From positions 9,554 through 73,553 of the forward strand of contig CANLTN010000020.1 of NCBI GenBank assembly GCA_947494035.1: a DNA stretch of 64,000 nucleotides, written 5' to 3'. The notes below the pieces were generated by a model that saw nothing but the letters and a program-made list of their open reading frames with translations, searched no databases and was not told where the DNA came from. A program made the position numbers and the translations under genes. Below, in pieces: positions 60,451 through 64,000 of the stretch (its first letter is position 1; every line of letters begins with the position of its first letter). Source of the DNA: Pseudovibrio sp947494035 (GTDB taxonomy: Bacteria > Pseudomonadota > Alphaproteobacteria > Rhizobiales > Stappiaceae).

Positions 60451-61015
60451 TATTATTGTCCTTCAGCGCAAGTGACAGCCAATACAGGAGACTGTCTTCA
60501 GGGGGGCCCGAGCAGATAAGGTGCTTTCCGGACGTCTCAATATACGCAGTTCTTCACGGTATGGTGAGCACAAATCATTGTGATCGATACCATTCAATCT
60601 GCAATGACATTACTGGCAGGATAAATACACAGTTTTTTGATAGGTTCGCAGGCAAAGAAATTGCGGCCAAATGCCACCGAAAACAAAGTGATACATTAAT
60701 AGATCACTCTGGAATTTCTTTTGTATCTTCCATGGCAGCTACTTATCCTTTTGTATAATAACATATATTTTATGGGAGCCGTTTGGGCGCATGGTTAACA
60801 TTATGCTTCATACATTCAAATAGCTGCGTTTATTAGCAAATTCCCCCTCCGAATTAGAATAGCTTTTTTTCATTTTTTCGCGCTAACATATTCATGCCCG
60901 AATTAAGCACCACTTCTACATATAAGCTAAAGCTTAAATAGGGTTATCCGGAAACTTTTTTCGGGTAATCATCGCAATGTCTGCAACACAACTTGTCCCA
61001 AGGGGACGGACTATA
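60451..61015. other. AT-rich intergenic region with one stem
   Basis: About 560 bases with no convincing gene on either strand. Noted: a nine-base stem with two G-U pairs around 60941-60970 (GGTTATCCG ... CGGGTAATC, T-rich loop) about 45 bases before the small gene below. Otherwise nothing. Confidence 0.4.
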
Positions 61016-61186
61016 ATGGCCTTCGGAACGACTGAGCAAGAAAAGAAAAACGCGAAACCTGACTTGGACAAACTGTATCGTCCAGTCGGTATTCAGGCTG
61101 TCAATGCTGCGAAATGCTGCGGTGGCAAACAAAAAGAGGCTTCCCAGCCTAAGGTTCAGGAAGAATACCCGCTTCCTACCGATTGA
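61016..61186 (+). CDS. Small hypothetical protein with a Cys-Cys-Gly-Gly motif
   Basis: 56-residue soluble, lysine-rich protein: MAFGTTEQEKKNAKPDLDKL, then YRPVGIQAVNAAKCCGGK and a polar, proline-rich tail ending YPLPTD. AAGGGGA precedes the ATG by ten bases; an upstream in-frame ATG (60977) is less likely. The middle (LYRPVGIQAVNAA) looks like a short conserved helix. Possibly a metal-binding or partner-binding small protein; function unknown. Confidence 0.5.
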   Translation: MAFGTTEQEKKNAKPDLDKLYRPVGIQAVNAAKCCGGKQKEASQPKVQEEYPLPTD

Positions 61187-61354
61187 CGCGTCAGGGACTG
61201 ACGATCAGGTCTCCCGGCTCGTTCTTCAAGACCGGAAGTGTCTGACTGTGTATTCCGGCTACACTGATGACTGCCTCAACGCGCGGCTGCGTCCCTTCTT
61301 GACCCAGCTTCGCGTCGACTAAATGATCTATATGAGCATTTGGGCCCTCAATCA

Positions 61355-61388
61355 AAAGAAGGCGACCCGCAGGATTGCGAGCCGCCTT
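61355..61388 (-). terminator. Terminator of pdxH
   Basis: Minus strand: AAGGCG...CGCCTT stem with inner CGC/GCG and a short loop, followed by CTTTTGATT, about 100 bases after the pdxH stop. Confidence 0.65.
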
Positions 61389-61486
61389 AAATTTTGTCTG
61401 CCTTGCGCTGACTGAATGGTGTAGCGCGCTCATGCCCCACATAGACCTCTCAAGTGCCTTTAGGCTTGCTGTGTGCACGCCCTGCA

Positions 61487-62125
61487 TCAGGGGTACAGAC
61501 GCTCCTTGTCCCACTTCGCGTCCACGCTGTCTCTTTTGAAAACGAACCGGTCGTGCAAACGGAAAGCGCGATCGTGCCAGAATTCAATTTCCAGCGGTTG
61601 CAAAATGCATCCGCTCCAATACTCAGGACGAGGGATTTCACCGACGGCGTACTTGGCTGCGTATTTGGCAACTTCCTTTTCAAGCGCAAAACGGCTCTCC
61701 AACGGACGGGACTGCTTGGATGCCCATGCCCCGATGCGACTTTTTCGCGGACGCGAGTGATAGTATTCGTCCGCCTGCTCGTCAGTTACGCGAACAATAT
61801 TTCCACGTATTCGCACCTGCCTACGCAAGCTTTTCCAGTGGAAGCATAGAGCAACTTTCGGATGAGCAAGAATTTCCCGACCCTTAGTACTTTCGAAGTT
61901 CGTATAAAACACAAAACCCTGTGGACTGTAATCTTTTAGGAGTAACATCCGTACATTTGGCATGCCATTTTCGTCTACAGTTGCGACTGACATGGCATTT
62001 GGGTCATTCGGCTCGCTATTTTCTGCAAGTGCGAACCATTCGCCGAATAGTTGAAAAGGAACCTCTACGCTTTCAGCGTAACTATTTGTAAACTTTTCTT
62101 CCAGATTTTGGATGTCACCATTCAT
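61487..62125 (-). CDS. pdxH: Pyridoxamine 5'-phosphate oxidase
   Basis: 212-residue FMN enzyme making pyridoxal 5'-phosphate. FMN and substrate motifs are RMLLLKDYSPQGFVFYTNFE, STKGREI, ALCFHWKSLRRQVRIRG, and the signature region RIGAWASKQSRPLESR; C terminus RDSVDAKWDKERLYP ends with the ligand-binding RLYP. Start at MNGDIQNLEE; 22 upstream residues of the open frame are excluded. Divergent from a lipoprotein gene, 86 bases apart. Confidence 0.95.
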   Translation of the reverse strand: MNGDIQNLEEKFTNSYAESVEVPFQLFGEWFALAENSEPNDPNAMSVATVDENGMPNVRMLLLKDYSPQGFVFYTNFESTKGREILAHPKVALCFHWKSLRRQVRIRGNIVRVTDEQADEYYHSRPRKSRIGAWASKQSRPLESRFALEKEVAKYAAKYAVGEIPRPEYWSGCILQPLEIEFWHDRAFRLHDRFVFKRDSVDAKWDKERLYP

Positions 62126-62211
62126 AGTTAATAGTCCCTTTTGGGGCCTCATACTTTGGATGAACCAGGATTCGTCGGATAACGGATTCAACCTGAGGCT
62201 CTAGTAGTAGT

Positions 62212-62691
62212 ATGGCAGTTTTGTATAGCAAGATAACCCGTTTATGCCAGTCGTGTTTTGTCCCGGCTGCGCTCTTGCTGGCCCTTCCTGCCTGCACTCA
62301 GATGTCCATATCTGTTAATAAGGGTGAGTATCAAGAACCTCTCAACCTGACAGAGGGGGTTGGGCCTGCGCAAAACGTCGCGGACAACCAAATCGACCGC
62401 ACCGACCGTACGGTTATTACAGATACCATTGAGGAAGCTTTGAACGAGGGACGGGGTGGGTTTGCGCCGATGGCGTGGAGAAACCCGGTTAGCGGAAATA
62501 GCGGGACGATCACGTCTCTCATGTCCATTGACAGGTCCGGCAGCATTGCCGGATGCACGGATTTCGTTACCAGTGCCAATACGGTTGGCGGGATCAGAGC
62601 CTATCAGGGACGCAGCTGCCCGGACAACAATCAGAGAATGAGGATTGTCCAACTTGCGCCGCTCCGAGCGGACACCGCAAGGACTGAATAA
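62212..62691 (+). CDS. Lipoprotein, RT0821/Lpp0805-like surface protein family
   Basis: 159 residues. N-terminal signal with lipobox LLALPAC (Cys about 28) indicates lipid anchoring. The mature part has APMAWRNPVSGNSGTIT and GRSC, the pattern of RT0821/Lpp0805 outer-surface or 17 kDa-antigen-like lipoproteins: a Trp-Arg-Asn-Pro ...Gly-Thr core and a late cysteine. Role in envelope structure is likely but unproven. Next to pdxH on the opposite strand. Confidence 0.82.
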   Translation: MAVLYSKITRLCQSCFVPAALLLALPACTQMSISVNKGEYQEPLNLTEGVGPAQNVADNQIDRTDRTVITDTIEEALNEGRGGFAPMAWRNPVSGNSGTITSLMSIDRSGSIAGCTDFVTSANTVGGIRAYQGRSCPDNNQRMRIVQLAPLRADTARTE

Positions 62692-62855
62692 GCCGTAGCG
62701 GCACACGCTTCGCGAAGTGATGGCACCCAACACGCTAAAACCACTGAAATACTCACGTATGATTAGCTAAGTTCAGCACAGGCTGCTTGCGCGCCGTCCG
62801 CTGCACGGTTATGTAATGGGTGAGTTGTAAACTGCCCCAAAATTCTATTTGATGG

Positions 62856-63845
62856 ATGACAATGAGAGATCCCTATTCTGTTCTTGGTGTTACCAAAAAT
62901 GCCAGTGAGGCAGAGATCAAAAAAGCATTCCGCAAACTGGCCAAACAATACCACCCGGACCAGAATGCGGATAATCCAAAGGCTAAGGAGCGCTTTTCCG
63001 AAGCGAACCAAGCCTATGAGATTTTGGGCGACAAAGACAAACGTGGACAGTTTGATCGCGGCGAGATCGACGCGGAGGGTAAGCCCAAGTTTTACGGCGG
63101 CCCCGGCGGCGGCGGTGCTGGCTTTGAAGGCTTCTCGGGTTTCCGTAATGCGGGGCGTCGTGGCGGCTTTCGTTTTGAGCAAGGCGGTGGACCTGGCGGA
63201 CCGCAGGACGCGGGTGGCTTCGATGATATCCTCAACGATATCCTTGGTGGCTTTGGTGGCGGCAAGCGTCGCAGCGCGGGCGGAGAATCTCAATTTCACG
63301 CCGGACCAACCAAGGGTGCAGATGCCAATCTGATCGCGCGGGTCACGCTTGAGGATCTTACCAATCACGGCAAGGTTCAGGTGAAGCTGCCAAGCGGCAA
63401 GACCGTGAATGTGAAAATTCCGGCTGGCACGCAGAGCGGTGACAAGATCCGCCTCAAAGGGCAAGGGTTTGCTTCCGCCAAGAGCGGTCAGGCCGGGGAT
63501 GCACTGGTGGAAGTCCGCATCTCCGCACACAAGCTGTTTAAGGTGGATGGTGCGGATATTCGCGTGGAGGTTCCCCTCACCCTTTATGAGGCGGTGCTTG
63601 GTGGCAAGGTCCGCATACCAACGCTCAGTGGTGCAGTAAACCTGACGATCCCGGAGAATACCAGCAGCGGCAAAACCATGCGACTGAAGGGCAAGGGCCT
63701 TCCGAAGAAGGAAGGCGGCCACGGTGACCTTCTGGTGAGCCTTGAGATTGTTTTGCCTGAGCAGAGCGATGAAGAGCTTACGAACCTGATGAAGTCCTGG
63801 AAAGAAGTGAAGCCTTACACGGCGCGCGGTCCGGAATTCGACTAA
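62856..63845 (+). CDS. DnaJ-family co-chaperone without zinc fingers (CbpA-like)
   Basis: 329-residue type II J-protein. J domain 1-70 with the HPD tripeptide in YHPDQNADNP; Gly/Phe-rich linker (about 75-140, FYGGPGGGGAGFEGFSGFR); then the two beta-barrel client-binding domains (GKVQVKLPSGKTVNVKIPAG, DIRVEVPLTLYEAVLGGKVR, SSGKTMRLKGKGLP). The cysteine-rich zinc region of DnaJ is missing, as in CbpA. Stimulates DnaK. Start at 62856 or two codons on, both close to GATGG; no clear ribosome site. Confidence 0.93.
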   Translation: MTMRDPYSVLGVTKNASEAEIKKAFRKLAKQYHPDQNADNPKAKERFSEANQAYEILGDKDKRGQFDRGEIDAEGKPKFYGGPGGGGAGFEGFSGFRNAGRRGGFRFEQGGGPGGPQDAGGFDDILNDILGGFGGGKRRSAGGESQFHAGPTKGADANLIARVTLEDLTNHGKVQVKLPSGKTVNVKIPAGTQSGDKIRLKGQGFASAKSGQAGDALVEVRISAHKLFKVDGADIRVEVPLTLYEAVLGGKVRIPTLSGAVNLTIPENTSSGKTMRLKGKGLPKKEGGHGDLLVSLEIVLPEQSDEELTNLMKSWKEVKPYTARGPEFD

Positions 63846-63894
63846 TCAGCACTCCTAAAGAGTGCGGTGCTCACAAAATTGATGAGCTCAATGG

Positions 63895-63924
63895 AAAAGG
63901 CGGGGTAACCCGCCTTTTATTTTG
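63895..63924 (+). terminator. Terminator of the DnaJ-family gene
   Basis: Ten-base perfect stem AAAAGGCGGG / CCCGCCTTTT closed by GTAA, followed by ATTTT. The remaining 76 bases of the window contain no recognisable gene start. Confidence 0.9.
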
Positions 63925-64000
63925 CCTAAAGCGGTTTGCTTTTAATGTGAGGCGTATCCTGCGGCTTGAAGGAAGTTTGAGCATTCCTCGGAGTTGAAGA

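Noticed and set aside
61191..61514. Minus-strand frame of 107 codons next to pdxH
   Set aside because: It overlaps the pdxH 3' end, contains the likely pdxH terminator inside it, and lacks a ribosome site.
62763..63722. Open frame of 319 codons on the minus strand
   Set aside because: Antisense to the DnaJ-family gene; composition is dominated by Ala, Arg and Thr as expected of a shadow frame.
1..64000. CRISPR array, insertion sequence, prophage or integron
   Set aside because: No regularly spaced direct repeats with unique spacers, no transposase or integrase motif and no phage structural genes were seen in any frame.

Overview
The window reads as one chromosomal stretch of a marine-type alphaproteobacterium, most likely a Hyphomicrobiales/Stappiaceae member such as Pseudovibrio (inferred, not proven). 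Supporting signs are GcrA (a cell-cycle regulator confined to alphaproteobacteria), a class I lysyl-tRNA synthetase, the phoR-pstSCAB-phoU-phoB order with a PstA of the alphaproteobacterial type, an argD-argF-hslO cluster, a NaVBac-type sodium channel and intergenic palindromes of the kind found in Rhizobiales. I see no rRNA, CRISPR array, insertion sequence, integrase or prophage. Nearly all space is ordinary, densely packed core and accessory genes.

Layout. 1-5.8 kb: fatty-acid beta-oxidation genes (acyl-CoA dehydrogenase cut by the left edge, a glutathione transferase, thiolase, FadB-type fusion). 5.9-15 kb: a repeat and acetyltransferase remnant, then single genes (TetR regulator, histone-deacetylase-like amidohydrolase, secreted repeat protein, MATE pump, quinone reductases, DUF952-pyrD). 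14.6-22.6 kb: S24-like regulator with a degenerate nuclease-like protein, a ChaA-type exchanger, SGNH hydrolase behind lysK, TerB, ApaG, a CDP-alcohol phosphatidyltransferase and the sodium channel. 22.8-30.9 kb: tRNA-Gly(CCC), DUF1810, membrane glycosyltransferase, solute-binding protein, sterol desaturase, a dGTPase of the long type linked to phage defence, and Hsp33. 31-34.5 kb: argF, argD and gcrA. 34.7-43 kb: the complete phosphate-starvation locus with a PhoB box in front of pstS. 43.5-51.5 kb: LysR/YdcZ pair, TPR protein, and a six-gene polyamine-type ABC transporter operon that also carries a SRPBCC protein and an unknown protein. 51.8-55.8 kb: a TroABCD-type Mn/Zn transporter with a long, possibly structured leader. 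56-64 kb: metallo-hydrolase, PatB-type C-S lyase, a candidate small RNA with two hairpins sharing one loop, DUF1499, HAD phosphatase, PdxH, a lipoprotein and a DnaJ-family protein.

What stands out. (1) The tandem-hairpin RNA candidate at about 58.4-58.55 kb has a promoter and two identical C-rich loops. (2) The Mn/Zn transporter leader at about 55.8-55.9 kb can form mutually exclusive stems. (3) Two unrelated ABC permeases (PstA and a PotB type) carry large periplasmic coiled-coil insertions, one with three 17-residue NPF repeats. (4) The dGTPase resembles antiviral dNTP-depleting enzymes. (5) The lysK terminator contains the ribosome binding site of the next gene. All functional statements come from reading motifs by eye; no database search or folding program was run.
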